Source: Enterobacter cloacae complex sp. ECNIH7
Lineage (GTDB): Bacteria > Pseudomonadota > Gammaproteobacteria > Enterobacterales > Enterobacteriaceae
Assembly: GCF_002208095.1 (NCBI RefSeq)
Contig: NZ_CP017990.1
Span: forward strand, 310,001 to 374,000
DNA length: 64,000 nt
Reading direction: 5' to 3'
In this document: positions 45,509 to 56,731 of the stretch, piece by piece
Layout: each line of letters begins with the position of its first letter
How positions within the stretch are numbered: the stretch's first letter is position 1
Program-made: the position numbers and the translations under genes
Notes under the pieces: model-generated
What the model was told of the DNA's origin: nothing
Databases searched by the model: none
Seen by the model: the letters and a program-made list of their open reading frames with translations, nothing else

Positions 45509-46066
45509 TTATTGCGCGGCGACAGGCTTGGTTTTGGCGTTGGTCAGGTAATCAATCACGCGCTGCAGAGCTTCAGGTGGCTCCTGGCGTTTAATCTGGG
45601 TATGAATGGAATATTTCGCGCGTGTATCGGTCGAACGGGTCTGCTCCGATTTATGGGAGACCTTGCCGGTCATTTTCGCTTTGAAAACGCCCCAGCCGAT
45701 GGACGCTTCCACGGAAGCCTCCGCTTCGGTGCTGCTGGAACTGGCTTCGCTCTGGCTCACTTCCAGTTCAAAGTCGATGGTGCCGTCCTCGATGCAGATG
45801 ATAGGGTGGGTGACCGCCGCCAGGAGCGGAATACTCATCTTGCGGGTCACGCTGCCTTTATTGACCCCCTGTTCGTCTACCACGGTTTCGTCGTAATCGA
45901 ACTCGATCGCGACAGCTTTGCCGTCTTTAATACAGACGGAGAGCAGGAAGTCGGTATAGGACTTGCTCGCCTGGACCTGTGCTTTGATCATCGCCTGCAG
46001 CGGACCGCCGATCATATGTTCCAGCGGCAGGGCGTTAATAACTGAACCAATAAATTGTGAATCCAT
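45509..46066 (-). CDS. DUF2589 domain protein A
   Basis: 185 aa protein of a bacterial family of unknown function. Family-like elements: VINALPLEHMIGGPLQAMIKAQ (about 9-30), the strand block MSIPLLAAVTHPIICIEDGTIDFEL (about 77-101), a Ser/Glu-rich stretch (SQSEASSSSTEAEASVEAS) and a C-terminal PPEALQRVIDYLTN. No signal peptide or membrane helix. AAGGAG is 9 bases before the ATG. First gene of the minus-strand cassette, divergent from tyrB, with a terminator directly behind it, suggesting it is the most strongly expressed gene. Confidence 0.78.
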   Translation of the reverse strand: MDSQFIGSVINALPLEHMIGGPLQAMIKAQVQASKSYTDFLLSVCIKDGKAVAIEFDYDETVVDEQGVNKGSVTRKMSIPLLAAVTHPIICIEDGTIDFELEVSQSEASSSSTEAEASVEASIGWGVFKAKMTGKVSHKSEQTRSTDTRAKYSIHTQIKRQEPPEALQRVIDYLTNAKTKPVAAQ

Positions 46067-46272
46067 GATGTGAACTCCTTGAATCAGTGAATGCGCGGTT
46101 GCGCAGGAGCCACATTACGGAAAGCGAGAAGGGGAAAATATTGGGTAAATGTCATGGCGAGAGGACGCAAAAAACCTATGCCGATCGCAGGATAATCTTA
46201 AGGGGTGGTGTTGAGTGATATTCCGGTTTATTGTTGAAATCCCTGCCTCATCGAATTCCGGAGAACCATCGC

Positions 46273-47466
46273 GTGTTTCAGAAAGTTGACGCCTATGCCG
46301 GCGACCCTATCCTCTCCTTAATGGAGCGTTTCAAAGAAGATCCTCGCAGCGACAAAGTGAACCTCAGCATCGGTCTGTATTACAACGAGGATGGTATCAT
46401 TCCTCAGTTAAAAGCCGTTGCCGAAGCCGAAGCGCGTCTGAACGCTGTTCCACACGGTGCTTCTCTTTATCTGCCGATGGAAGGGTTAAACGCCTACCGC
46501 AACACCATCGCTCCGCTGTTATTCGGTGCCGATCACGCGGTGCTCGCGCAAAAACGCGTGGCGACCATCCAGACGCTGGGCGGCTCGGGTGCGCTGAAAG
46601 TGGGTGCAGACTTCCTGAAAAAATACTTCCCGGATTCAGGCGTGTGGGTCAGTGACCCGACGTGGGAAAACCACGTTGCGATCTTCGAGGGCGCAGGTTT
46701 CAGCGTGGCGACCTATCCGTGGTTCGACAGCGAAACGAACGGCGTGCGCGTCGAAGCACTGCTGGAAAAACTGAACACCCTGCCGGCGCGCAGCATTGTG
46801 CTGCTGCATCCATGCTGCCATAACCCGACCGGGGCGGATCTCACCAACGCCCAGTGGGATGCGGTGATTGAGGTACTGAAGGCCCGCGACCTGATTCCGT
46901 TCCTCGACATTGCCTACCAGGGCTTTGGCGCGGGCATGGAAGAAGATGCTTACGCCATCCGCGCCGTGGCCAGCGCAGGTCTGCCAGCGCTGGTAAGTAA
47001 CTCCTTCTCTAAAATCTTCTCCCTGTACGGTGAACGCGTTGGCGGTCTGTCCGTGGTCTGTGAAGACGCCGAAGCGGCGGGTCGCGTGCTCGGCCAGCTG
47101 AAGGCGACGGTGCGCCGTATTTACTCCAGCCCGCCAAACTTTGGTGCGCAGGTGGTGGCGACGGTTCTCGGCGACGAACAGCTGAAAGCGTCCTGGCTTG
47201 CCGAAGTGGAAGCGATGCGTAAGCGCATCCTGTCCATGCGTCAGGAGCTGGTTAACGTGCTGAAAGAGGCCGTGCCGGGACATAACTTCGACTATCTGCT
47301 CAAGCAGCGCGGGATGTTCAGCTATACCGGACTGAGCGCGGCGCAGGTCGATCGCCTGCGCGAAGAGTTCGGCGTTTACCTGATCGCCAGCGGCCGTATG
47401 TGCGTGGCGGGACTGAATGCCAGCAACGTTCATCGCGTGGCGCAGGCCTTTGCTGCTGTAATGTAA
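46273..47466 (+). CDS. tyrB: tyrosine (aromatic) aminotransferase TyrB
   Basis: PLP-dependent class I aminotransferase for the last step of Tyr, Phe and Leu synthesis. 397 aa as in E. coli from GTG 46273 ([12 protein letters not shown]), with GGAGAA 8 bases upstream. PLP lysine in [29 protein letters not shown] and the YSSPPNFGA loop are present. It resumes the backbone after the island. Confidence 0.95.
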   Translation: MFQKVDAYAGDPILSLMERFKEDPRSDKVNLSIGLYYNEDGIIPQLKAVAEAEARLNAVPHGASLYLPMEGLNAYRNTIAPLLFGADHAVLAQKRVATIQTLGGSGALKVGADFLKKYFPDSGVWVSDPTWENHVAIFEGAGFSVATYPWFDSETNGVRVEALLEKLNTLPARSIVLLHPCCHNPTGADLTNAQWDAVIEVLKARDLIPFLDIAYQGFGAGMEEDAYAIRAVASAGLPALVSNSFSKIFSLYGERVGGLSVVCEDAEAAGRVLGQLKATVRRIYSSPPNFGAQVVATVLGDEQLKASWLAEVEAMRKRILSMRQELVNVLKEAVPGHNFDYLLKQRGMFSYTGLSAAQVDRLREEFGVYLIASGRMCVAGLNASNVHRVAQAFAAVM

Positions 47467-47485
47467 GTACTTACTATTCGCTTCC

Positions 47486-47518
47486 CCCTCTCCCTGTAGA
47501 AGAGGGGCGGGGTGAGGG
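47486..47518. repeat. GC-rich hairpin repeat, copy 7
   Basis: CCCTCTCCC TGTA GAAGAGGGG, CG, GGGTGAGGG, then CATCTGGCCGCAC; one mismatch in the stem. Together with a REP-like element and copy 8 it fills most of the 319-bp tyrB-aphA gap, in which I see no gene. Confidence 0.8.
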
Positions 47519-47539
47519 CATCTGGCCGCACAAAACCTT

Positions 47540-47568
47540 GCCCGGTGGCGCTTCGCTTACCGGGCCTA
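47540..47568. repeat. REP-like palindrome in the tyrB-aphA gap
   Basis: GCCCGGTGGCGCTTCGCTTA followed by CCGGGCCTAC; the REP-style arms GCCCGGT / ACCGGGC enclose a TTCG-type loop. Confidence 0.8.
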
Positions 47569-47583
47569 CGGGCTGGGTGTTCT

Positions 47584-47616
47584 CCCTCTCCCTATGGGAG
47601 AGGGCTGGGGTGAGGG
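47584..47616. repeat. GC-rich hairpin repeat, copy 8
   Basis: CCCTCTCCC TAT GGGAGAGGG, CTG, GGGTGAGGG, tail CATCTGACCGCAC. Same orientation as copy 7, 98 bases away. Confidence 0.85.
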
Positions 47617-47785
47617 CATCTGACCGCACAGAAACCTTGCCCGACGCTTTGTGATCATCTTCTTTTTATTCAGCTTCATAAGCAAAAACTCCTTCCCTTC
47701 ACCTCCCGCTGGGGTTATGGTCGGATAGTTTTTTGACCATCTACTCAAATTAAAACGATAACAAACTGAATATTCAGGGGAAAAT

Positions 47786-48499
47786 ATGCGCAAGATCACA
47801 TTGGCGCTCAGCGCCGCCTGCTTATTGTTCTCGCTTAATAGCGCCGTCGTCGCGCGAGCTTCTGCCCCGACGCCGCTTTACACCGGCACCACCGCCGCCA
47901 TTCTCGCCGAGCAGGCACCCATTCACTGGGTTTCCGTGGCCCAAATTGAAAACAGCCTGATCGGCCGCCCGCCAATGGCCGTGGGTTTTGACATTGACGA
48001 TACAGTGCTGTTCTCAAGCCCCGGCTTCTGGCGCGGGAAGAAAACGTATTCACCCGACAGCGAAGCGTATCTTAAGAACCCGGAATTCTGGGAAAAAATG
48101 AATAACGGTTGGGACGAATTCAGCATCCCGAAAGAGGTAGCCCGTGCGCTTATTGCCATGCACGTGAAGCGTGGTGACAGCATCTACTTTGTTACCGGCC
48201 GCAGTCAGACCAAAACCGAAACCGTCTCTAAAACGCTGCAGGATGATTTCCAGATCCCGGCAACCAGCATGAATCCGGTCATTTTTGCCGGTGACAAAGA
48301 AGGGCAAAACACCAAAACCCAGTGGCTGGAAAAGAAAAATATCAAAGTATTCTACGGCGATTCGGATAACGACATCACCGCCGCGCATGACGTGGGAGCC
48401 AGAGGGATCAGGGTGTTGCGTGCCTCTAACTCCACGTATCGACCGCTGCCGATGGCCGGAAAGTTTGGCGAAGAGGTGATCGTCAACTCGGAGTATTAA
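47786..48499 (+). CDS. aphA: class B acid phosphatase AphA
   Basis: Periplasmic, magnesium-dependent phosphatase/phosphotransferase of the HAD (DDDD) superfamily, 237 aa as in E. coli. Signal peptide about 1-25 (cleavage after VVARA), catalytic [12 protein letters not shown] (about 68-79) and [12 protein letters not shown] near 189-200. Confidence 0.95.
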   Translation: MRKITLALSAACLLFSLNSAVVARASAPTPLYTGTTAAILAEQAPIHWVSVAQIENSLIGRPPMAVGFDIDDTVLFSSPGFWRGKKTYSPDSEAYLKNPEFWEKMNNGWDEFSIPKEVARALIAMHVKRGDSIYFVTGRSQTKTETVSKTLQDDFQIPATSMNPVIFAGDKEGQNTKTQWLEKKNIKVFYGDSDNDITAAHDVGARGIRVLRASNSTYRPLPMAGKFGEEVIVNSEY

Positions 48500-48612
48500 G
48501 TACATGGCAGCGGGTTTGTCTCTTTTTTAATCAAATCTCGCTGCTGCGGGTTTTACCTTTCGTCTTCTTGCTGCACACTTAGAAAGATTCATCTTTCATC
48601 ACGGAGCAGCAC

Positions 48613-49029
48613 ATGTGGTATCAACAGACCCTGACCTTAAGCGCTAAACCACGCGGATTTCACCTGGTGACGGATGAAGTCATCGGTCAACTCCGCGACC
48701 TGTCGCGGGTGAAAACGGGTTTGCTGCATCTGCTGCTTCAGCACACGTCCGCCTCTCTCACGCTTAATGAAAATTGCGATCCCACCGTCCGGTCCGACAT
48801 GGAGCACCATTTTCTGAAGAGCGTCCCGGACAACGCGCCTTACGAGCATGACTATGAGGGGGCGGACGATATGCCTTCGCATATTAAATCCTCCCTGCTG
48901 GGCGTATCGTTGATGCTGCCGGTTCACAACGGGCGGTTGCTGTTGGGAACGTGGCAGGGGATCTGGCTGGGAGAGCATCGCATTCACGGTGGTTCGCGTA
49001 AAATTATCGCCACGCTACAAGGGGAATAA
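48613..49029 (+). CDS. yjbQ: UPF0047 protein YjbQ
   Basis: 138 aa, same length as E. coli YjbQ, a family with weak thiamin phosphate synthase activity in vitro. The conserved [31 protein letters not shown] and the C-terminal [20 protein letters not shown] are typical. It is followed after 2 bases by yjbR. Confidence 0.92.
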   Translation: MWYQQTLTLSAKPRGFHLVTDEVIGQLRDLSRVKTGLLHLLLQHTSASLTLNENCDPTVRSDMEHHFLKSVPDNAPYEHDYEGADDMPSHIKSSLLGVSLMLPVHNGRLLLGTWQGIWLGEHRIHGGSRKIIATLQGE

Positions 49030-49031
49030 AG

Positions 49032-49385
49032 ATGACAATTTCGGAGATACTTCAGTACTGCATGAGCAAGCCCGGCGCGGAGCAGAGCGTTCATAGCGAC
49101 TGGAAAGCCACGCAGATTAAAGTGGGAGATGTCCTGTTTGCGATGGTGAAAGAGGTGGAAGGCCGTCCGGCGGCGTCGCTGAAAACCAGCCCTGAACTGG
49201 CGGATTTGCTACGTCAACAGCATGATGACGTGAGGCCGAGCAAGCACCTTAATAAGGCGCACTGGAGCACCGTCTATCTGGATGGATCGATTCCAGGCTC
49301 ACAGATCTACTACCTGGTGGATGCGTCCTATCAGCAGGCGGTTGAGCTGCTGCCGGAAACCACCCGACAGCAACTCTCCGTGTGA
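49032..49385 (+). CDS. yjbR: MmcQ/YjbR family protein YjbR
   Basis: 117 aa, cytoplasmic, double-wing type fold of the MmcQ/YjbR family; DNA binding has been suggested from structure, and function is unknown. Family motif LNKAHWSTVYLDGSIPGSQIYYLVDASY near residues 75-102. Two-gene unit with yjbQ, convergent on uvrA, whose stop is 3 bases away. Confidence 0.92.
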   Translation: MTISEILQYCMSKPGAEQSVHSDWKATQIKVGDVLFAMVKEVEGRPAASLKTSPELADLLRQQHDDVRPSKHLNKAHWSTVYLDGSIPGSQIYYLVDASYQQAVELLPETTRQQLSV

Positions 49386-49388
49386 CAA

Positions 49389-52211
<2,823 letters not shown>

Positions 52212-52298
52212 TCACCTTTCCCGGTTGGAACACGGATTGCCTGATTTGTTTGAAGGACAAACGGCTGTCAGAAACGGCTAATTATGACACAATTTGAC

Positions 52299-52314
52299 CT
52301 GTTTGAATATACAG
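52299..52314. promoter_or_regulatory. LexA (SOS) box between uvrA and ssb
   Basis: CTGTTTGAATATACAG fits CTG-N10-CAG and lies 88 bases before uvrA and 147 before ssb, as in E. coli, where it controls uvrA and one ssb promoter. Confidence 0.88.
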
Positions 52315-52461
52315 TATTGGAATGCATTTTCTGATTGGCTGTGTCACAATGTGGAGTTGCGAGAGAACTCTGGAACGTGCTACGCAACTATCAAAGTGCA
52401 GCATGGAAATGGTACACTCGCGCGTTTACACTATTAAGAAACGTATTCAGGAGACACGAAC

Positions 52462-52992
52462 ATGGCCAGCAGAGGCGTAAACAAGGTGATTCTCGTCGGT
52501 AATCTGGGCCAGGACCCGGAAGTACGCTACATGCCGAGTGGTGGCGCAGTTGCCAACATTACGCTGGCTACTTCCGAATCCTGGCGTGATAAAGCGACCG
52601 GTGAGATGAAAGAGCAGACCGAATGGCACCGCGTTGTGCTGTTTGGCAAACTGGCCGAAGTGGCCGGTGAGTATCTGCGTAAAGGTTCTCAGGTCTATAT
52701 CGAAGGCCAGCTGCGTACCCGCAAATGGACCGATCAGTCCGGTGCTGAGAAGTACACCACGGAAGTCGTGGTCAACGTGGGCGGTACCATGCAGATGCTG
52801 GGTGGCCGTCAGGGCGGTGGCGCACCGGCTGGCGGCGGTCAGAGCCAGCAGCAGGGCGGTTGGGGTCAGCCTCAGCAGCCGCAGGGCGGCAACCAGTTCA
52901 GCGGCGGCGCGCAGTCTCGTCCGCAGCAGCAGTCTGCTCCGGCGCCGTCTAACGAACCGCCAATGGATTTCGACGACGACATTCCGTTCTGA
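52462..52992 (+). CDS. ssb: single-stranded DNA-binding protein SSB
   Basis: Tetrameric SSB, 176 aa (178 in E. coli). OB-fold in residues 1-112 ([43 protein letters not shown]), then a Gly/Gln-rich linker and the acidic tip MDFDDDIPF that recruits partner proteins. AGGAGA precedes the ATG. A strong terminator follows. Confidence 0.97.
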   Translation: MASRGVNKVILVGNLGQDPEVRYMPSGGAVANITLATSESWRDKATGEMKEQTEWHRVVLFGKLAEVAGEYLRKGSQVYIEGQLRTRKWTDQSGAEKYTTEVVVNVGGTMQMLGGRQGGGAPAGGGQSQQQGGWGQPQQPQGGNQFSGGAQSRPQQQSAPAPSNEPPMDFDDDIPF

Positions 52993-53011
52993 TTTCCGCG
53001 TGCTGAAAACA

Positions 53012-53041
53012 AAAAACCCAGACTATCGTCTGGGTTTTTTT
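53012..53041 (+). terminator. terminator of ssb
   Basis: AAAAACCCAGA / TCTGGGTTTTTT with the loop CTATCG. Confidence 0.92.
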
Positions 53042-53054
53042 ATTCCGTCAGGGA

Positions 53055-53336
53055 TCAGGTAATCACCATCGGCCAGTCTGGCGGCGTGTGGCTCATCGCC
53101 TCAACCATCACCACTTTAATATTTTCCCAGACGGCGGCGATATCCAGCAGGGTGATGCCAAGCAGACCCGTTGCAAACCAGCAGGCTGCACCCAGCCCCA
53201 GCAGGGTGCTGATGACAGCAAGACCCGCATAGTCAGATTTACGAAACTGAATATTCAGCGTGCTGGCTAAAAACATCAGTACCGCACTCAACAAAGGCCA
53301 GCGCAGGAGAACCATGCTGGTAGTAATGGTTGCCAT
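53055..53336 (-). CDS. yjcB: membrane protein YjcB
   Basis: 93 aa as in E. coli YjcB, with two or three hydrophobic segments (about 5-25, 36-58, 60-70) and a C-terminal HTPPDWPMVIT; function unknown. I start it at 53336 (MATITTS) to match E. coli; the ATG at 53345 adds three residues. Convergent with ssb. Confidence 0.88.
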   Translation of the reverse strand: MATITTSMVLLRWPLLSAVLMFLASTLNIQFRKSDYAGLAVISTLLGLGAACWFATGLLGITLLDIAAVWENIKVVMVEAMSHTPPDWPMVIT

Positions 53337-53423
53337 AAAACCCATCCTCTACAAAACAGACGAACTGAATGAAACGGTGTTTCTCGTTACAAAATATGTG
53401 TGAACTATATCACATTTGTTGAT

Positions 53424-53546
53424 TTATTCGCCAGTGTCTGAGCGATCAAAAAAGAGGATTTTATTCTTCAGAAAAGGCGATTGCGCGGGTTGGTTCGGCC
53501 TTCGGCGCTCGAGGAGGTGGGCACACAGCGTGCCGGAAACGCACAT
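53424..53546 (-). other. GC-rich, Cys-containing possible phage-ORF remnant in the 646-bp yjcB-pdeC gap
   Basis: A GC-rich patch (about 53463-53585) is embedded in an otherwise AT-rich gap (53337-53982). Minus-strand reading from ATG 53546 gives 40 residues with MCVSGTLCAHLLERRRPNQP, preceded in frame by CGITTCP, so the whole has a CxxC...CxH pattern. It recalls a segment I associate with small P4-type prophage ORFs, from memory only. No ribosome site or full gene is visible; I do not claim it is expressed. Confidence 0.35.
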
Positions 53547-53760
53547 CGGGCAGGTGGTGATACCGCAAATTCGGTTTTTATAAGAGGGACGTTATTCTCA
53601 CCCAATCCTGAAAATATTGTGGTGAAGGCTGACTATTTATAAATCAACGAACACAATGCCTCCGAGCAAATAGCATAAAACGTCCCGATGAAGTTGTGCT
53701 TTTTTCATGCTGTCAGACGTTTGGCTTAATCAACGATCGTCTGTTGTGTTATCTTCCCGT

Positions 53761-53776
53761 CAGCCCTAACGGGCTG
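53761..53776 (+). terminator. small hairpin in the yjcB-pdeC gap
   Basis: CAGCCC / GGGCTG with the loop TAAC, followed by GATAATTATTTTCC. It could end a short transcript in this gap, but nothing upstream is recognisable. Confidence 0.35.
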
Positions 53777-53982
53777 GATAATTATTTTCCTTAATTGAAA
53801 CGGAACGAATACTTACAGTTTAACTTACGGGAAAATATTATCGGCATAACGAAATTTAAGATTTTTAATACTAAAAGTCAGTTGCTAACTTCGCATGATT
53901 CATGCAACGTAATCACCTGTTTAACAAAGCATCCGGCCTTCATTACTACAGGCGTACAACATGCAGGGATATAGGGCGGGAA

Positions 53983-55548
53983 ATGAATCGTAGCGCGCGG
54001 CGCAAAATGCTCAGGGTGGTAGGGATCATCATGGTAGTTATGCTGCCGGTGATGCTTGCGCTATGGTTTGCCCAGCTACGAGCCGTTTCTGAAACAAGCG
54101 CCCAGCTACGCACATTTGCTGAACTGGCTTTAGACAAAACAGAGCTGGTTATTCAACAGGTTGAGCTGGCCAGGGACGAGGCGGTAAAATATCAGGGCGA
54201 GCTTTGCACGCCGGGACACCGTCAATATATGCTGAACGTTGTTCGTGGCCGCCTGTTTGTCGCCGATTTAATTTACGCTGAAGGTCAGAATTTTCTTTGT
54301 TCGACCGTTTTTACACCGGATCACCCCTACGCCATTCCTGTCGCTAATTACACGCGTAAACCTGACGTCGCTATCTATTATTATCGCGACACCCCATTTT
54401 ATACTGGCTATAAAATGACATATATGCAGCGCGGAAATTATGTGGTTGTCGTCAATCCGCTTTCATACAGCGAAGTCATGTCCGCGGATCATTCTCTCTC
54501 CTGGGGTGTGTACGACACGGTAACCAATGCTTTCTTTTCCGTCAGCCAGAAAGCCAATGTTTCTTTATTAAATTCGATGATTCGGGATAAGGAATCGGTA
54601 TTTCAAAAAGATAACCGCTTTTATACGATCGTAACATCTCCCAAAAGACCGATTGCGGCCATTGTGTCGACATCGAATAAACGCTTTTATGAAACGCTTT
54701 ATCACCAGGCGACGTTGACGCTGCCGCTGGGCATGATCTGCAGCATTATTATTTTGCTGGTATGGTCCCGTACCCATCGTGAGCTTAATTCGCCGGGGCG
54801 CTTACTGCACCGCGCGCTGAACAAACGACAGCTTTGCGTCCACTATCAGCCGATTATTGATATTAAGAATAACCAGTGTGTGGGCGCGGAGGCGCTGTTA
54901 CGCTGGCCTGGCTTTAACGGGCAGGTGATGAGCCCGGCTGAGTTTATCCCGCTGGCGGAAAGTGAGGGAATGAGCGAGCGGATTACGGACTATGTCGTTG
55001 AGGAGGTGTTCAACGATCTGGGCCATTTCCTGGCCGAGCATCCGCATCTCTATATTTCGATTAACCTGTCGGCCACGGACTTCCACTCCTCGCGGCTGAT
55101 CGCCATGATTTCCGACAAGGCCCGCCACTACGCCGTCCGTGCGCAGCAAATCAAAATAGAAGTGACGGAGCGCGGTTTTATCGATGTGCCAAAAACCACG
55201 CCGGTGATTCAGGCTTTCCGTCAGGCGGGTTACGAAGTCGCGATCGATGATTTCGGTACCGGCTACTCGAACCTGCACAACCTCTACTCGCTGAACGTGG
55301 ATATTCTGAAAATCGATAAATCGTTTATCGATACCTTAACGACCAACAGTACCAGCCACCTGATCGCCGAGCATATTATCGAGATGGCGCAAAGCCTGCG
55401 GCTGAAAACCATTGCGGAAGGGGTAGAAACGGCAGAGCAGGTGAGCTGGCTGTTGAAGCGCGGCGTCCAGTTTTGTCAGGGATGGCACTTCGCGAAAGCG
55501 ATGCCGCCCCAGGAATTTATGACCTGGCAGCAGCAGCCTTTGCACTGA
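53983..55548 (+). CDS. pdeC: c-di-GMP phosphodiesterase PdeC (CSS-EAL)
   Basis: Membrane-bound phosphodiesterase that degrades c-di-GMP. From ATG 53983 (GGCGGG upstream) 521 aa: N-terminal helix (about 11-31), periplasmic CSS domain with Cys in GELCTPGH and FLCSTVF that form the redox-sensing disulfide, second helix (about 245-266), and a cytoplasmic EAL domain with GAEALLRW (the EAL motif), NLSATDF, IEVTERG, AIDDFGTGYSN and TIAEGVE, so all catalytic motifs are present. E. coli PdeC is 528 aa. It converges on soxS. Confidence 0.93.
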   Translation: MNRSARRKMLRVVGIIMVVMLPVMLALWFAQLRAVSETSAQLRTFAELALDKTELVIQQVELARDEAVKYQGELCTPGHRQYMLNVVRGRLFVADLIYAEGQNFLCSTVFTPDHPYAIPVANYTRKPDVAIYYYRDTPFYTGYKMTYMQRGNYVVVVNPLSYSEVMSADHSLSWGVYDTVTNAFFSVSQKANVSLLNSMIRDKESVFQKDNRFYTIVTSPKRPIAAIVSTSNKRFYETLYHQATLTLPLGMICSIIILLVWSRTHRELNSPGRLLHRALNKRQLCVHYQPIIDIKNNQCVGAEALLRWPGFNGQVMSPAEFIPLAESEGMSERITDYVVEEVFNDLGHFLAEHPHLYISINLSATDFHSSRLIAMISDKARHYAVRAQQIKIEVTERGFIDVPKTTPVIQAFRQAGYEVAIDDFGTGYSNLHNLYSLNVDILKIDKSFIDTLTTNSTSHLIAEHIIEMAQSLRLKTIAEGVETAEQVSWLLKRGVQFCQGWHFAKAMPPQEFMTWQQQPLH

Positions 55549-55554
55549 GGGTGA

Positions 55555-55881
55555 TTAATTCAACTGGTGGCGATAGTCGCTCGGCGTGCGGTCAAACTCG
55601 CGGCGAAACACGCGGGAAAAGGTTTGTTGCGACACATAGCCAAGGTCCATCGCGATATCAAAAATGGGCCGCTGCGTGGAGCGTAGCGCCTGCGCCGCCA
55701 GCAGCAGTCTGCGCTGGCGAATGTACTCGCCCAGCGTCTGATGCATGACCGTGCGGAACATTCTCTGTAAATACCATTTCGAATAGCCCGACTTTTTAGC
55801 GACCACATCAATGTTCAACGGTTGGTCGATATGTTCATCAATCCATTCAATAAGCGTCTGAATAATCTGCTGATGCGACAT
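55555..55881 (-). CDS. soxS: superoxide response activator SoxS
   Basis: AraC/XylS-family activator of the superoxide/redox-drug regulon (sod, acrAB-tolC, micF and others). 108 aa consisting only of the two-HTH DNA-binding domain: INIDVVAKKSGYSKWYLQRMF and IFDIAMDLGYVSQQTFSRVF. One residue longer than E. coli. ATG at 55881 (MSHQQII). Divergent from soxR. Confidence 0.95.
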   Translation of the reverse strand: MSHQQIIQTLIEWIDEHIDQPLNIDVVAKKSGYSKWYLQRMFRTVMHQTLGEYIRQRRLLLAAQALRSTQRPIFDIAMDLGYVSQQTFSRVFRREFDRTPSDYRHQLN

Positions 55882-55949
55882 AAGGTTGCCCCTCTGTAGA
55901 TACAACTATCTCGGTTAATTCGTCGTTTTCTCTGCGGGCGAGTATAATT

Positions 55950-55967
55950 CCTCAAGTTAACTTGAGG
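55950..55967 (-). promoter_or_regulatory. SoxR box in the soxS promoter
   Basis: Perfect palindrome CCTCAAGTTAACTTGAGG. On the minus strand -35 TTTACC and -10 TATACT flank it with a 19-bp spacer, the over-long spacing that oxidised SoxR corrects by distorting the DNA. Confidence 0.95.
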
Positions 55968-55979
55968 TAAAGAGGTTTT

Positions 55980-56438
55980 ATGGAAAAGAGATTGCCGCGA
56001 ATTAAAGCGCTTTTAACCCCCGGCGAAGTGGCGAAGCGAAGCGGCGTTGCGGTATCGGCGCTCCACTTCTATGAAAGCAAAGGGTTAATTAAAAGCATCC
56101 GCAACGGCGGCAACCAGCGCCGCTATACCCGAGACGTGCTCCGCTACGTGGCGATTATCAAAATTGCGCAACGAATCGGAATCCCCCTGGCCACCATCGG
56201 CGAGGCGTTTGGCGTGCTGCCTGAAGGGCATACGCTGAGCCCGAAAGAGTGGAAAGAGCTGTCGTCCCAGTGGCGTGAAGAGCTGGACCGGCGTATTCAT
56301 ACGCTGGTCGTCCTGCGTGATGAGCTGGACGGTTGTATCGGCTGCGGCTGCCTGTCGCGTAGCGATTGTCCGTTGCGTAACCCTGGCGACAGGCTGGGCG
56401 AGCAGGGGACGGGGGCGCGGCTGCTGGAAGAGGATTGA
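55980..56438 (+). CDS. soxR: redox-sensing activator SoxR
   Basis: MerR-family [2Fe-2S] sensor of redox-cycling compounds. 152 aa (154 in E. coli): N-terminal winged helix [21 protein letters not shown], dimer helix, and the cluster cysteines 119, 122, 124 and 130 in [12 protein letters not shown], identical in position to E. coli. It activates soxS through the palindrome in the common promoter region. Confidence 0.96.
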   Translation: MEKRLPRIKALLTPGEVAKRSGVAVSALHFYESKGLIKSIRNGGNQRRYTRDVLRYVAIIKIAQRIGIPLATIGEAFGVLPEGHTLSPKEWKELSSQWREELDRRIHTLVVLRDELDGCIGCGCLSRSDCPLRNPGDRLGEQGTGARLLEED

Positions 56439-56464
56439 GTTTGTGCGGCCGGCAAAAAGCATAA

Positions 56465-56610
56465 TAAAGAACTAAAGCGCCACATAAGGGCGCTTTAGTT
56501 TTTCCCGGTCTTTGTCTTTCACTCTATCCCGCTGGTTCACGGGAGGGTTTCCCCCGACATCAGCACCCCTCAGTGTCGAGCTGGTTGGGGAGGTTCCGGA
56601 TTGTGCTGAC
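56465..56610 (-). ncRNA. sraL: probable SraL (RyjA) small RNA
   Basis: In E. coli and Salmonella the sRNA SraL lies antisense just past soxR and shares its terminator; in Salmonella it pairs with tig mRNA. Here the minus strand has a -10-like TAGAAT (56617-56622, preceded by TGCA), then about 146 bases with two stem-rich blocks (CTCCCCAACCAG..., GGGGGAAACCCTCCCG) and ends in CTAAAGCGCC / GGCGCTTTAG plus TTCTTTATT. The identification rests on position and structure, with partial sequence recall. Confidence 0.6.
56470..56504. terminator. bidirectional soxR/sraL terminator
   Basis: AACTAAAGCGCC / GGCGCTTTAGTT stem with a short loop, followed by TTTTC on the plus strand and TTCTTTATT on the minus strand. 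Confidence 0.85.
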
Positions 56611-56731
56611 ACTTTAATTCTATGCAAGACCCGTTTTTTCGCCAGCCTCACCGACCGTTTTTTAGACGAATTTTTTTCGCGGTGTTGTTCAATTTTCTAT
56701 AGTTAAAAAGTATGAATAACAGGAGAAAGCC

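Noticed and set aside
43117..46066. Intact prophage
   Set aside because: Lysozyme and holin-like genes are present, but I see no integrase, capsid, tail, terminase or attachment duplication at either end; alr and tyrB are intact.
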